Below are positions 15,921 to 23,435 of a DNA stretch of 38,434 nt, piece by piece; within the stretch, counting starts at the first letter, position 1, and every line of letters starts with the position of its first letter. The DNA is from Saccharopolyspora elongata (GTDB lineage: Bacteria; Actinomycetota; Actinomycetes; Mycobacteriales; Pseudonocardiaceae). The translations under genes were made by a program, and so were the position numbers. Below the pieces are notes generated by a model. It saw only the letters and a list, made by a program, of their open reading frames with translations. It did no database searches and was not told the DNA's origin. The DNA lies in contig NZ_SMKW01000086.1 of the NCBI RefSeq assembly GCF_004348985.1, positions 1 through 38,434 of the forward strand, read 5' to 3'.

Positions 15921-16131
15921 GCTGCGGAACCTACTCCCTCCCGCCCCCGGAGCCGATAGAGACTGTTTCCGGAGTTGCTCTGCGTGGCGGTGCGGCTCGA
16001 TAGCCGATCTTCGTGTGGTTTGCCGGAGTTCCCGGGAGATCCATGCCGGCACCTCCGGTCCCACGGGTCGCGCGCGACGGCGCGAGATCGGCCGGGCCGA
16101 CTCGATTGGCGGCGGGTGCGAGAATGCGGGC

Positions 16132-16935
16132 GTGGTGCACATTGTCGAGGTCGACGACGTCGACGACCCGCGGGTCGACGACTTCCGCGATCTGTCCCGC
16201 GCGGACCGCCGCCCGGACCGGCCGGGCGGCCGGGGGCTGGTGATCGCCGAAGGCGTCGTGGTGGTCGAGCGGCTGCTCGCCTCGCCGTACCCGGTGCGGG
16301 CGCTGTTCGGCGTGCGCCGCCGCATCGAGGAGCTGACCGAGGCCACCGCCGCCCTGGACGTGCCCGCCTACGTCACCGACGCCGACGTGATGGCGCGCGT
16401 CGTGGGTTTCCACCTGAACCGCGGCGTGCTGGCGGTCGCCGATCGCGCGCCGGTCGTCGAGCCCGCCGAGCTCATCGGCCGCTCCCGCCGCCTGGTGGTG
16501 CTGGAAGGCATCGGTGACCACGAGAACCTCGGCGCGCTGTTCCGCAACGCCGCCGCGCTCAGCGTCGACGGCGTGCTGCTCGGCGCGGGCTGCTCGGACC
16601 CGCTGTACCGGCGCAGCGTGCGGGTGTCGATGGGGCACGTGCTCCGCGTCCCGTTCGCCCACCTCGGCTCCTGGCCGGAAGACCTCAAATTGCTGCGGGA
16701 CAACGGCTTCCGCGTCGCGGCGCTGACCCCCAGGGCGGATGCGAAATCCCTTCGCGAAGCGGCCCTGGACAGCGGTCCGGTGGCGGTGCTGCTCGGCTCC
16801 GAAGGTCCCGGGCTCACCGACGAGGCCATCGCGGCCGCGGACCTCGCGGTCCGCATCCCGATGGCGAGCGGGGTGGATTCGCTCAACGTCGCCACGGCCG
16901 GTGCGATCGCCTTTCACGCGATGAGCGGAACGTGA
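16132..16935 (+). CDS. SpoU/TrmH-family RNA 2'-O-methyltransferase
   Basis: The 267-aa SPOUT enzyme transfers a methyl group from SAM to ribose 2'-OH of rRNA or tRNA. The three knot motifs are clear: motif 1 'ENLGALFRNAAAL' (N and R catalytic), motif 2 'VAVLLGSEGPGLTDEAI', motif 3 'IPMASGVDSLNVATAGAI'. The N-terminal ~110 residues look like the SpoU substrate-binding domain (RGLVIAEGVVVVERLL). GTG 16132 was chosen (GTG 16135 is equally possible); no good ribosome binding site is visible. It overlaps the DUF2537 gene, the same pairing I recall for Rv0881-Rv0882 in M. tuberculosis. The target nucleotide is unknown. Confidence 0.9.
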   Translation: MVHIVEVDDVDDPRVDDFRDLSRADRRPDRPGGRGLVIAEGVVVVERLLASPYPVRALFGVRRRIEELTEATAALDVPAYVTDADVMARVVGFHLNRGVLAVADRAPVVEPAELIGRSRRLVVLEGIGDHENLGALFRNAAALSVDGVLLGAGCSDPLYRRSVRVSMGHVLRVPFAHLGSWPEDLKLLRDNGFRVAALTPRADAKSLREAALDSGPVAVLLGSEGPGLTDEAIAAADLAVRIPMASGVDSLNVATAGAIAFHAMSGT

Positions 16936-17546
16936 TGGACGCCCGGGAAACCGGCTGGGAGCTGCACGCGCGATCCGGTCGCGCGGTGCTGGTGCGCGGC
17001 GTCGGCCGGGAGGTCGACCCGGCCCGGCTGCGGCTGCCCGGCTCGCTGGTCGCGGCGCTGCACGAGTGGGCGCACGTGGTGGAAGCGCTGCAGACCGAGG
17101 AAACCGCGGACACCACGGCGGAGCTCGTCTCGCGGCGCGGTCGCCAGCTGGCGATGCGCCTGGCGGCGGAGACCGGCGGCCAGATCGGCTACGTCGACCC
17201 GCTCAGCGGCGAACTCGACCACATCGGCCGACCGCGCTCGGCGCACGCGATGCGCGGGTGGCGCGGCGGAACGATCGCCCCGGTGCAGCCCACACCGTGG
17301 GGCCCGGGCCTGGTGATCAGCGCGGTCATCGGCGCGATCGTGACGGTGACCCTGGTGGTGGTGACGCTCGGCCTGGCGGACGTGAGCGGAATCCTCGCGG
17401 CGGTGGTCAACATCGCGGTGGCCGCGGGGTTCGCGCCGTCGATCTGGCTGGGCCGCAACGTCCCGGTCTGGCGCTGGGCGGCGTACGGAACGGCGGTGGG
17501 CATCATCGCGGCCTGGATCGCCCTCCTCCTCAGCCTCCTCGGCTGA
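16932..17546 (+). CDS. DUF2537 membrane protein
   Basis: The 204-aa protein overlaps the end of the methyltransferase gene (GTG 16932 or ATG 16935 as start, within GTGATGG). Residues ~1-120 are soluble, with a conserved-looking 'LHEWAHVVEAL' and 'RRGRQLAMRLAAETGGQIGYVDP'. Three membrane helices follow (~residues 126-149, ~153-172, ~180-203). The layout fits DUF2537, found next to SpoU and SepH genes in actinobacteria; function unknown. 'HEWAH' resembles a half of HExxH but lacks the second His spacing, so a protease role is not supported. Confidence 0.8.
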   Translation: MMDARETGWELHARSGRAVLVRGVGREVDPARLRLPGSLVAALHEWAHVVEALQTEETADTTAELVSRRGRQLAMRLAAETGGQIGYVDPLSGELDHIGRPRSAHAMRGWRGGTIAPVQPTPWGPGLVISAVIGAIVTVTLVVVTLGLADVSGILAAVVNIAVAAGFAPSIWLGRNVPVWRWAAYGTAVGIIAAWIALLLSLLG

Positions 17547-17563
17547 GCGCTACCCCTGGTCAC

Positions 17564-17698
17564 CCGCAATTTCAATGGAAATCGAACCTCTGATTTCCAT
17601 TGAAATTGCGGTGAGTTGTCCACAGCCGTCGGCGTGTCGTGGTCCGACATGCCGACGTAGTGCGGTTCAACGGAGTGCAGTTTCAATTGAAACTGCGG
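17564..17698. repeat. DnaA-box palindromic element, copy 2
   Basis: Palindrome A (17564-17611) has a perfect 20-bp stem, CCGCAATTTCAATGGAAATC and its complement, with an 8-base loop. TTGTCCACA follows at 17616-17624. Next comes the same 12-bp hairpin as copy 1 (17628-17639 with 17645-17656). Palindrome B (17677-17696) is a perfect 20-bp palindrome, GCAGTTTCAATTGAAACTGC. The element sits between the convergent DUF2537 and sepH genes. Confidence 0.9.
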
Positions 17699-17708
17699 TG
17701 GACATGGC

Positions 17709-17747
17709 AACGGGGCCGGGTGAGCTTGATGCTCGCCCGGCCCCGTT
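17709..17747. terminator. Terminator between DUF2537 and sepH
   Basis: AACGGGGCCGGG (17709-17720) pairs with CCCGGCCCCGTT (17736-17747). An inner GAGC/GCTC and a T-G pair complete a 17-bp hairpin with a 5-base loop. It is 14 bp beyond the sepH stop and serves that minus-strand gene, perhaps both. Confidence 0.85.
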
Positions 17748-17761
17748 GGGGTGTTCTGTCG

Positions 17762-18667
17762 TCAGCGGTGGGAGCGGACGCCGAGCAGGACGTCCTCCCA
17801 CGACGGCACGATCGGATGACTCTTGCGCCCGCGCCGCGGCTCCGCCTTGCGCTGCGCGTCGTCCTCCGCCGCCTCGGCGGACGCGCCTTCGGCGCTCTCC
17901 TCCGCCGTCGGCTCTGCCACCGGCTCCGCCGGCGGGGGGCCGGTGTCCAGGTCGAGGGTCGGCGCCTCCGGTCGCTGCGCGACCACCGGCTCCTCCACCC
18001 GCTCCGGGACCGGCTGCGCCTGCTGGTCGAGCTGCAGCGCTTCGCGGGCCAGCTCGGTGACCGGCCGGACCGTCCGCAGCGGGCGGTTCGGGGACGGGTC
18101 GAGCAGGTCGGCCGCGTGGTCGTCGAGCGCCGCGACGGTGCCGCCGTGCGCGCCGGGGTGGAAGACCCAGTGCGCGCGGTTCTCCGAGCGCCCGGCCTGC
18201 CAGGTCAGCTGGACGACCCACTTGCCGTCCTCGCCGCGCCACGAGCCCCAGTCGGCCTCGGCGTAGTCGTGGCCGCGCATGCCGAAGGTGTGCGCGACGA
18301 CCTCGCCGAGCGTCTGGACGTCCGGGCCGTCCTCGCGGACCGGGTGCGCGCGCTGGGCCATCTCGGCGATCTGGGCGCGTTCGAGCAGCACGGGGTAGGC
18401 GTAGCGCTCGACCCGGTGCTCGGGGATGCCGGAGGTCTCCGCGATCTGTGCGACGGACGCGCCGGAGCGGATGCGGGCCTGGATCTCCCGGGGCCGCATC
18501 TGGGCTTCCATCTCGATCTGGACCTGGCCGAGCCTGGTGAGGTCACCGCGGGCTGCGGCACGCAGTCGTTCGTCGGCGGGCACGGTGAAGCGCTCGCCGT
18601 TCTCCGGGTCCTCGCAGATGACGGATTCACCGTCCTCGTCGAGCCCGACCACTCGCAGCGCTCGCAT
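17762..18667 (-). CDS. sepH: Septation protein SepH
   Basis: The 301-aa actinobacterial cell-division protein binds FtsZ and promotes its assembly. The N-terminal DUF3071 domain is plain: 'MRALRVVGLDEDGESVICED', then a helix-turn-helix-like 'RPREIQARIRSGASVAQIAETSGIPEHRVERYAYPVLLERAQIAEMAQ'-type segment (about residues 58-105). A disordered Glu/Pro/Ala-rich stretch spans ~200-275. The conserved C-terminal end is 'RGRKSHPIVPSWEDVLLGVR', the short segment known from SepH. ATG 18667 opens the domain exactly. From memory, serC and SpoU neighbours are also conserved in mycobacteria (Rv0881-Rv0884c). Confidence 0.93.
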   Translation of the reverse strand: MRALRVVGLDEDGESVICEDPENGERFTVPADERLRAAARGDLTRLGQVQIEMEAQMRPREIQARIRSGASVAQIAETSGIPEHRVERYAYPVLLERAQIAEMAQRAHPVREDGPDVQTLGEVVAHTFGMRGHDYAEADWGSWRGEDGKWVVQLTWQAGRSENRAHWVFHPGAHGGTVAALDDHAADLLDPSPNRPLRTVRPVTELAREALQLDQQAQPVPERVEEPVVAQRPEAPTLDLDTGPPPAEPVAEPTAEESAEGASAEAAEDDAQRKAEPRRGRKSHPIVPSWEDVLLGVRSHR

Positions 18668-18857
18668 ACGCCAGCCTCCCGCCGGACCTACATGTCACCA
18701 AGCTGTGACAGTAACCCGGCGCGCCGCCTTGACGCGGGAGGCACGCCGGGCACGTCGTCTCGTTGTTGGTCGCTCTCTCCGCCTTCGATCTTGCCGGAAA
18801 GGTGCCGCCTGGGCGAACGGGTAAAATCACTCATTTTCGTTGAGGATCACCGCTAGT

Positions 18858-18891
18858 GCCCAAAAGTTCACTTGGTGGTGTCATTTTGGGC
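18858..18891. promoter_or_regulatory. GCCCAAAA/TTTTGGGC inverted repeat in the sepH-serC gap
   Basis: An 8-bp inverted repeat with an 18-base spacer lies upstream of sepH in the 267-bp gap between sepH and serC. Flanking AT-rich words (GGTAAAATCACTCATTTTCG, 18820-18839) mark the likely sepH promoter. The repeat may be an operator, or simply part of the T-rich tail after the serC terminator. Confidence 0.35.
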
Positions 18892-18896
18892 AAAAA

Positions 18897-18926
18897 GCCG
18901 CCGGGATCTGCGTGGATCCCGGCGGC
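18897..18926 (-). terminator. Intrinsic terminator of serC
   Basis: Read on the minus strand, GCCGCCGGGATC pairs perfectly with GATCCCGGCGGC (12 bp, 6-base loop). TTTTTG follows immediately. It lies 8 bp after the serC stop codon. Confidence 0.92.
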
Positions 18927-18934
18927 TCAGCGTG

Positions 18935-20074
18935 TCAGGAAAGCTGCGAAACCACCCAATCGATGGACTTCGTCAGAGCGGTGACGTCGTCCGGGGCGAT
19001 CGCCGGGAACATGCCGACCCGCAGCTGGTTGCGGCCCAGCTTCCGGTACGGCTCGGTGTCCACGATCCCGTTGGCGCGCAGCGCCTTTGCCACCGCGGCG
19101 GCGTCGATCGAGTCGGCGAAGTCGACCGTGCCGACCACCTGGGAGCGCTTCGCCGGGTCGGCCACGAACGGCGTGGCGTACTCCGACGCCTCGGCCCAGG
19201 AGTACAGCCGCTGCGACGACTCGCGGGTGCGCTGCGAGCACCAGTCCAGCCCGCCCTGGCCGTTCATCCACTCGATCTGGTCGGCGAGCAGGAACAGGGT
19301 GGCGACCGCCGGGGTGTTGTAGGTCTGGTCCTTGCGGGAGTTGTCCAGCGCGGTGGGCAGCGACAGGAACTCCGGCACCCAGCGGTCGGACGCGCCGATC
19401 TCGCCGATCCGCTCGATCGCCGCCGGGCTCATCGCGGCCAGCCACAGCCCGCCGTCGGCGGCGAAGCACTTCTGCGGCGCGAAGTAGTAGACGTCGACGT
19501 CGGCGGCGTCGAACGGCAGCCCGCCCGCGCCCGAGGTGGCGTCGATCGCGATCAGCGCGTTCTCCGAGCCCTCCGGGCGGCTCGGCGCGAGCATCACGCC
19601 GGTGGAGGTCTCGTTGTGCGCCCAGCCGATCAGGTCGACGGACGGGTCCGACACCGGTTCCGGCGCGTCGCCCGGCTCGGCGGAGACCACCACCGGGTCG
19701 CCCAGGAACGGCGCCGTCTTGGCGGCCTTGGCGAACTTCGAGGAGAACTCGCCGTAGGTGAGGTGCAGCGACCGCTCGCGGACGAGGCCGAACGTCGCGG
19801 CGTCCCAGAACGCGGTGGTGCCGCCGACGCCGAGCACGACCTCGTAGCCCTCCGGCAGGGAGAACAGCTCGTGCAGTCCCTCCCGGATGCGTCCGACCAG
19901 GGACTTCACCGGCTTCTGCCGGTGCGAGGTGCCCATCACCGCGGCGCCCGCGCCGGCCAGGTTCGCGAGCTGCTCGTCGCGCACCTTGGACGGGCCGCAG
20001 CCGAACCGGCCGTCGGCGGGCTTGAGTTCCTCGGGAAGCTTCAGGGTCGTCGGGTCGATTTCGGCCTGCGTCAT
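18935..20074 (-). CDS. serC: Phosphoserine aminotransferase
   Basis: The 379-aa PLP enzyme makes 3-phosphoserine from 3-phosphohydroxypyruvate and glutamate, the second step of serine synthesis. It is of the actinobacterial type: 'ELKPADGRFGCGPSKV' at the N-terminus, 'TSHRQKPVKSLV', 'GVGGTTAFWDAATFGL' around the phosphate site, and 'YYFAPQKCFAADGGLW' with the PLP-binding lysine. ATG 20074 has GGAGG 8 bases upstream. The same aminotransferase can act in vitamin B6 synthesis in some bacteria; pdxH is 8.7 kb away in this window. Confidence 0.96.
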   Translation of the reverse strand: MTQAEIDPTTLKLPEELKPADGRFGCGPSKVRDEQLANLAGAGAAVMGTSHRQKPVKSLVGRIREGLHELFSLPEGYEVVLGVGGTTAFWDAATFGLVRERSLHLTYGEFSSKFAKAAKTAPFLGDPVVVSAEPGDAPEPVSDPSVDLIGWAHNETSTGVMLAPSRPEGSENALIAIDATSGAGGLPFDAADVDVYYFAPQKCFAADGGLWLAAMSPAAIERIGEIGASDRWVPEFLSLPTALDNSRKDQTYNTPAVATLFLLADQIEWMNGQGGLDWCSQRTRESSQRLYSWAEASEYATPFVADPAKRSQVVGTVDFADSIDAAAVAKALRANGIVDTEPYRKLGRNQLRVGMFPAIAPDDVTALTKSIDWVVSQLS

Positions 20075-20194
20075 GCCGGCGCCTCCGGGCGTTGTTGTGG
20101 TGACTGTGCAGGTGGCGGGGCAGTGCCTCCCGCGCGCCAGTGGCCTGATGACCGGCGCCTTTGCCGGCTCGGCTCAAGTGTTGCAGCAGGGTTT

Positions 20195-20210
20195 CGGGGT
20201 CGTGACCCCG
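20195..20210. terminator. Small hairpin between SEC-C gene and serC
   Basis: CGGGGTCGTGACCCCG forms a 6-7 bp perfect stem 70 bp beyond the end of the SEC-C gene and 121 bp before the serC start. A weak terminator for the former is likely. The rest of the 205-bp gap shows no gene. Confidence 0.4.
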
Positions 20211-20279
20211 GTGCTGCCAACAGCCGCAAGGCAACTTACTGCGGACGTCGGCCGTTGGCCAACAGCATCCGGATCTTGG

Positions 20280-21200
20280 TCAGGCGAAGCCCGGGGCGCC
20301 GCAGCACTTCTTGTACTTGCGCGCGGAGCCGCACCAGCAGGCGTCGTTGCGGCCCGGCGGCCAGGCGATCGCCAGGCCGCGGCGGGCGGCTTCCGCGGCG
20401 AACTCCGCGCGGGTGGACTGCTCGTCCAGGGCGATGCCGCGCGACGCCGCGAAGCCCACCAACGACTCGAACGAGCCGATGACCACCGCCGCATCCGGGT
20501 GCTGCCGCAGCGCCCGCTCGGCCTCCCGGCGGTGCTCCAGATGCTCGGTGCCCGGGTACCAGCCCGGCCGTTCTCGTTGGATCTCGGCGAAATCCGCCGC
20601 CGGCCAGAAGAGGATCGCCGGGTCTTCGTCGTGCCGCCGGATGCTCTCGATCTGCGCTCCGATCTGGCGGCCGTGCTCGGTCAGCCGTTCGTGGAGCTCG
20701 TCGAGGCCATCGGGCGGCAGGCCCAGCTCGCGGCGCAGGAGGCTGCGCTGCCGCAGCAGCTCGGAGCCGGCATCGCCCATCTCGATCTCGGCGTCCAGGC
20801 TCGGGACGAACCGGTTGACGCCGATGTTGAGCCAGCGCAACGCCTCTTGCGGTTCGTCGACGAGTCGGTACGCCATCGACGCGGTCACGTAGGCCCACTC
20901 GCAGTTCGAGCCTTCCCGGAGCAGCCGGGCGAAGCGCTCCTCGGCCTCCGCGCGCCGCCCGTGGGTGAGCAGGAACTTCGCGTAGGCGGCCGGGCCGTGG
21001 AGCACGTTGCTGTCGTCGTCGACCTCGGCCGCGACGCGCAGGGCCCGCTCCTCGCGCTCGTGCTCGCCCGCGAAGTGCCAGTAGTCCGCCGCCTCGACGA
21101 GGTCGTTGCACTGCTCGCCGCTGGTCTCCGCGTCGGCCTCCAGCGCTTCGGCGTACTCGACGTGCAGCCGCCGTTGCGCCTCGCCGGATGTGACCGTCAC
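20280..21200 (-). CDS. TPR-like protein with C-terminal SEC-C zinc motif
   Basis: The 306-aa cytoplasmic protein has an N-terminal half (residues ~1-130) of helical repeats (AADYWHFAGEHEREERALRVAAEV; AKFLLTHGRRAEAEERFARLL; EPQEALRWLNIGVNRF). These look like tetratricopeptide units. The last ~20 residues are a SEC-C motif, 'GRNDACWCGSARKYKKCCG' (C-x-C-x(8)-C-C), a zinc-binding tag first known from SecA that recurs in many unrelated proteins. Function unknown. GTG 21200 has GGAGGG almost touching it, so the true start may be slightly different. It is 88 bp downstream of the citrate synthase gene, with the hairpin repeat 21234-21277 between. Confidence 0.8.
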   Translation of the reverse strand: MTVTSGEAQRRLHVEYAEALEADAETSGEQCNDLVEAADYWHFAGEHEREERALRVAAEVDDDSNVLHGPAAYAKFLLTHGRRAEAEERFARLLREGSNCEWAYVTASMAYRLVDEPQEALRWLNIGVNRFVPSLDAEIEMGDAGSELLRQRSLLRRELGLPPDGLDELHERLTEHGRQIGAQIESIRRHDEDPAILFWPAADFAEIQRERPGWYPGTEHLEHRREAERALRQHPDAAVVIGSFESLVGFAASRGIALDEQSTRAEFAAEAARRGLAIAWPPGRNDACWCGSARKYKKCCGAPGFA

Positions 21201-21233
21201 CCCTCCACGCTACCGCTGTTCGCGGCTCGGGTG

Positions 21234-21277
21234 CCGTGAGTGTTTTGTGTCGTCCTAGCGACACAAAACACTCACGG
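21234..21277. repeat. Perfect 19-bp hairpin repeat between two minus-strand genes
   Basis: CCGTGAGTGTTTTGTGTCG (21234-21252), loop TCCTAG, then the exact complement (21259-21277). It lies 11 bp after the citrate synthase stop, a terminator position. Diverged copies are at 9272-9314 and 7091-7134, also after genes, so it belongs to a dispersed 3'-end repeat family. Confidence 0.88.
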
Positions 21278-21288
21278 GCGGTGACCGG

Positions 21289-22416
21289 TCACACCGAGGC
21301 GATCAGCTGGTCGATCGAGCCCCAGCCCGCGACGTCCTGCGGGGAGCGCGGGTCCGGGCCGGTGTACTGCGCCGACGGGCGCACCAGGCGGCCGGTGCGC
21401 TTCTGTTCCAGGACGTGCGCCGACCAGCCCGCGAGCCGGGCGCAGGTGAACATCGCCGGCATCATCGCCGTCGGGACGTGCGCGAAGTCGAGCACCACCG
21501 CGGCCCAGAACTCCACGTTGGTCTCGATCGGCCGGTCCGGCCGGCGCTCCCGCAGCACCGCCAGGGCGGCCTGCTCCAGCTCGCGGGCCACCTCGAAGCG
21601 CGGCGCGCGCAGCTGGTCGCAGGTGTTGCGCAGCACCCGGGCGCGGGGGTCCTCGGCGCGGTAGACGCGGTGGCCGAAGCCCATCAGGCGGTCGCCGCGG
21701 TCCAGGATCGACGCCACCACCCGGCGCGCGTCGCCGGTGCGCTCGGCCTCCTCGATCATCGGCAGCACGCGGGCCGGGGCGCCGCCGTGCAGCGGTCCGG
21801 ACATCGCGCCCACCGCGCCGGACAGACAGGCGCCGACGTCGGCACCCGTGGAGGCGATCACGCGGGCGGTGAACGTCGAGGCGTTCAGCCCGTGCTCGGC
21901 CGCCGATACCCAGTACGCGTCGAGCGCCTGCACGTGCTTCGGGTCCGGTTCGCCGCGCCACCGGGTCAGGAACTGCTCGGTGGCGGTGGCCGCTTCCGCG
22001 ATCCGGGCGTGCGGAACCGGCGGCTGATCTCCGCGCGCGGACTGCGCCACGAAGGACAGCCCGAGCGCCGAGGAGAGCGCCAGCTGCGCGCGGGCCTGCG
22101 CGTCGTCGATGTCCAGCAGCGGCGCGAAACCGGCGGCCGGCGAGGTCATCGCCAGCGCCGCCTGCACGTCCGCCCGCACGTCGCCGGTGCGGATCGGCAG
22201 CGGTGTGCCGTCCGCTGGCGGCAGGCCGTCGCCGAACCGGCCGTCGACCAGCAGGGCCCACACGTCGTCGAAGGAAACCGTGCCCACCAGGTCTTCGATG
22301 TCCACGCCGCGGTAGCGCAGCGCGCCGCCGTCGCGGTCGGGTTCGGCGATCTCGGTCTGGAAGGCGACCACGCCCTCCAGGCCCGGGCGGAAATCGGTCT
22401 GGTCCGCCTTGCTCAT
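21289..22416 (-). CDS. Citrate synthase (second, CitA-like)
   Basis: The 375-aa enzyme condenses oxaloacetate and acetyl-CoA to citrate, or a close relative such as methylcitrate. Active-site segments are present: 'SGAVGAMSGPLHGGAPARVL' (His), 'LMGFGHRVYRAEDPRARVL' (His and Arg), and 'NVEFWAAVVLDFAHVPTAM' (the C-terminal region of the small domain). It is about 60 residues shorter than gltA at 36881-38185 and differs in sequence; mycobacterial CitA is the likely relative. ATG 22416 was chosen, with GAGGAG 11 bases and GAGG 5 bases upstream; the open frame runs far upstream but loses family sequence there. It is divergent from urease across a 279-bp AT-rich gap. Confidence 0.9.
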   Translation of the reverse strand: MSKADQTDFRPGLEGVVAFQTEIAEPDRDGGALRYRGVDIEDLVGTVSFDDVWALLVDGRFGDGLPPADGTPLPIRTGDVRADVQAALAMTSPAAGFAPLLDIDDAQARAQLALSSALGLSFVAQSARGDQPPVPHARIAEAATATEQFLTRWRGEPDPKHVQALDAYWVSAAEHGLNASTFTARVIASTGADVGACLSGAVGAMSGPLHGGAPARVLPMIEEAERTGDARRVVASILDRGDRLMGFGHRVYRAEDPRARVLRNTCDQLRAPRFEVARELEQAALAVLRERRPDRPIETNVEFWAAVVLDFAHVPTAMMPAMFTCARLAGWSAHVLEQKRTGRLVRPSAQYTGPDPRSPQDVAGWGSIDQLIASV

Positions 22417-22695
22417 GGCTGCCTCGTCTCCTCGGGGGTCGGGACCGCGCGCGTGCGCGGGCCGGGGACGTGGCGGGGCGTCGGGAACACAGTGCACCTG
22501 TCCACATGGCGGAAGCAATCGGAATCGGTGGGGGAAATCTCCGAAATGAGCTAGATCACATGGCGATGTCGCCGGTGTAAAAATTTTAGTTAGCGGGGTA
22601 AAAAGTTGAAAAAAAGGTTGTAATGTGTCAATTGTCTGGAGTAAAACCGCTGGACACAGCGGGCAGCGTTGATCCCCGTATGTTAAAAGGGCTTC
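22417..22695. promoter_or_regulatory. AT-rich divergent control region, citrate synthase / urease
   Basis: No gene is seen in these 279 bp. 22577-22640 is strikingly AT-rich for this genome (e.g. GTAAAAATTTTAGTTAGCG at 22577-22595, GTTGAAAAAAAGG at 22606-22618). CCGCTG-gaca-CAGCGG (22647-22662) is a short perfect inverted repeat. Promoters for both divergent units must lie here. GlnR control of urease is common in actinomycetes, but no clean GlnR site could be read. Confidence 0.6.
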
Positions 22696-22998
22696 ATGCA
22701 TCTTGCTCCTCATGAGCGCGACAAGTTGCTCGTCTACGTTGCGGCCCGCCTTGCGCGCGAGCGGCTGGACCGCGGGTTGAAGCTGAACTACCCCGAAGCG
22801 GTGGCGCTGATCACCGACCACGTCGTGGAAGGTGCCCGGGACGGCAAGACCGTCTCCGACCTGATGAAGAGCGGCAAGGACGTGCTGCGCGCCGACCAGG
22901 TGCTCGACGGGGTGCCGGAGATGATTCACAACGTGCAGGTCGAGGCGACCTTCCCGGACGGGACGAAGCTGGTCACGGTGCACGACCCGATCACCTGA
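22696..22998 (+). CDS. ureA: Urease gamma subunit
   Basis: The 100-aa small structural subunit of the nickel enzyme that hydrolyses urea to ammonia and carbamate. It begins with the typical 'MHLAPHERDKLLVYVAARLARERL' type opening, followed by 'LNYPEAVALITDHVVEGARDGKTV' and ending 'FPDGTKLVTVHDPI'. Full family length. ATG 22696 follows AAAAGGG. It is the first gene of the ureABC-F-G-D block. Confidence 0.97.
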   Translation: MHLAPHERDKLLVYVAARLARERLDRGLKLNYPEAVALITDHVVEGARDGKTVSDLMKSGKDVLRADQVLDGVPEMIHNVQVEATFPDGTKLVTVHDPIT

Positions 22999-23051
22999 CG
23001 CGCGAGCCAGGCCGACCACCGATCTCGAATCGACATTCGTGAGGAGTTGCC

Positions 23052-23435
23052 ATGCGTCCTGGGGAGATCATCACCGGCGACGACCCGATCGAGCTAAATC
23101 CGGGCCGGGAACGCATCCGGATCACCGTCAACAACCGCGCCGACCGCGCCGTTCAGGTCGGCTCGCACTACCACTTCGCCGCGGTGAACCCGTGCCTGGA
23201 ATTCGACCGGGCAGCGGCCTGGGGCTACCGCCTGGACGTGCCGTCGGGCACCGCCGTGCGCTTCGAGCCGAACAAGGACCGCGAGGTCAGCCTGGTGCCG
23301 GTCGGCGGCAGCCGGCTCGTGCGCGGCCTCCGGCTGGAGTACGCCGGCGAGCTCGACGCCCGCGACCACGAACCCACCCCGTTCACCTACGGCGAGAAAG
23401 GCGAGGGACACCACGGTGAGCACATCGTCCATTGA
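23052..23435 (+). CDS. ureB: Urease beta subunit
   Basis: The 127-aa beta subunit opens with MRPGEIITGDDPIELNPGR and contains 'VGSHYHFAAVNPCLEFDR' and 'PSGTAVRFEPNKDREVSLVP', all characteristic. It starts at ATG 23052 behind GAGGAG. The C-terminus is His-rich (GHHGEHIVH). It overlaps ureC by 20 bp, so the two are probably translationally coupled. Confidence 0.97.
   Translation: MRPGEIITGDDPIELNPGRERIRITVNNRADRAVQVGSHYHFAAVNPCLEFDRAAAWGYRLDVPSGTAVRFEPNKDREVSLVPVGGSRLVRGLRLEYAGELDARDHEPTPFTYGEKGEGHHGEHIVH

Noticed and set aside
17044..17080. Zinc-protease motif in DUF2537 (LHEWAHVVEAL)
   Set aside because: HEWAH has the HExxH form but there is no suitable third ligand, and it lies in a short soluble domain of a membrane protein family of unknown function; too little to call an enzyme.
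22417..22695. GlnR or RamB operator in the citrate synthase/urease gap
   Set aside because: Biologically plausible, but no stretch matches the consensus well enough to mark.
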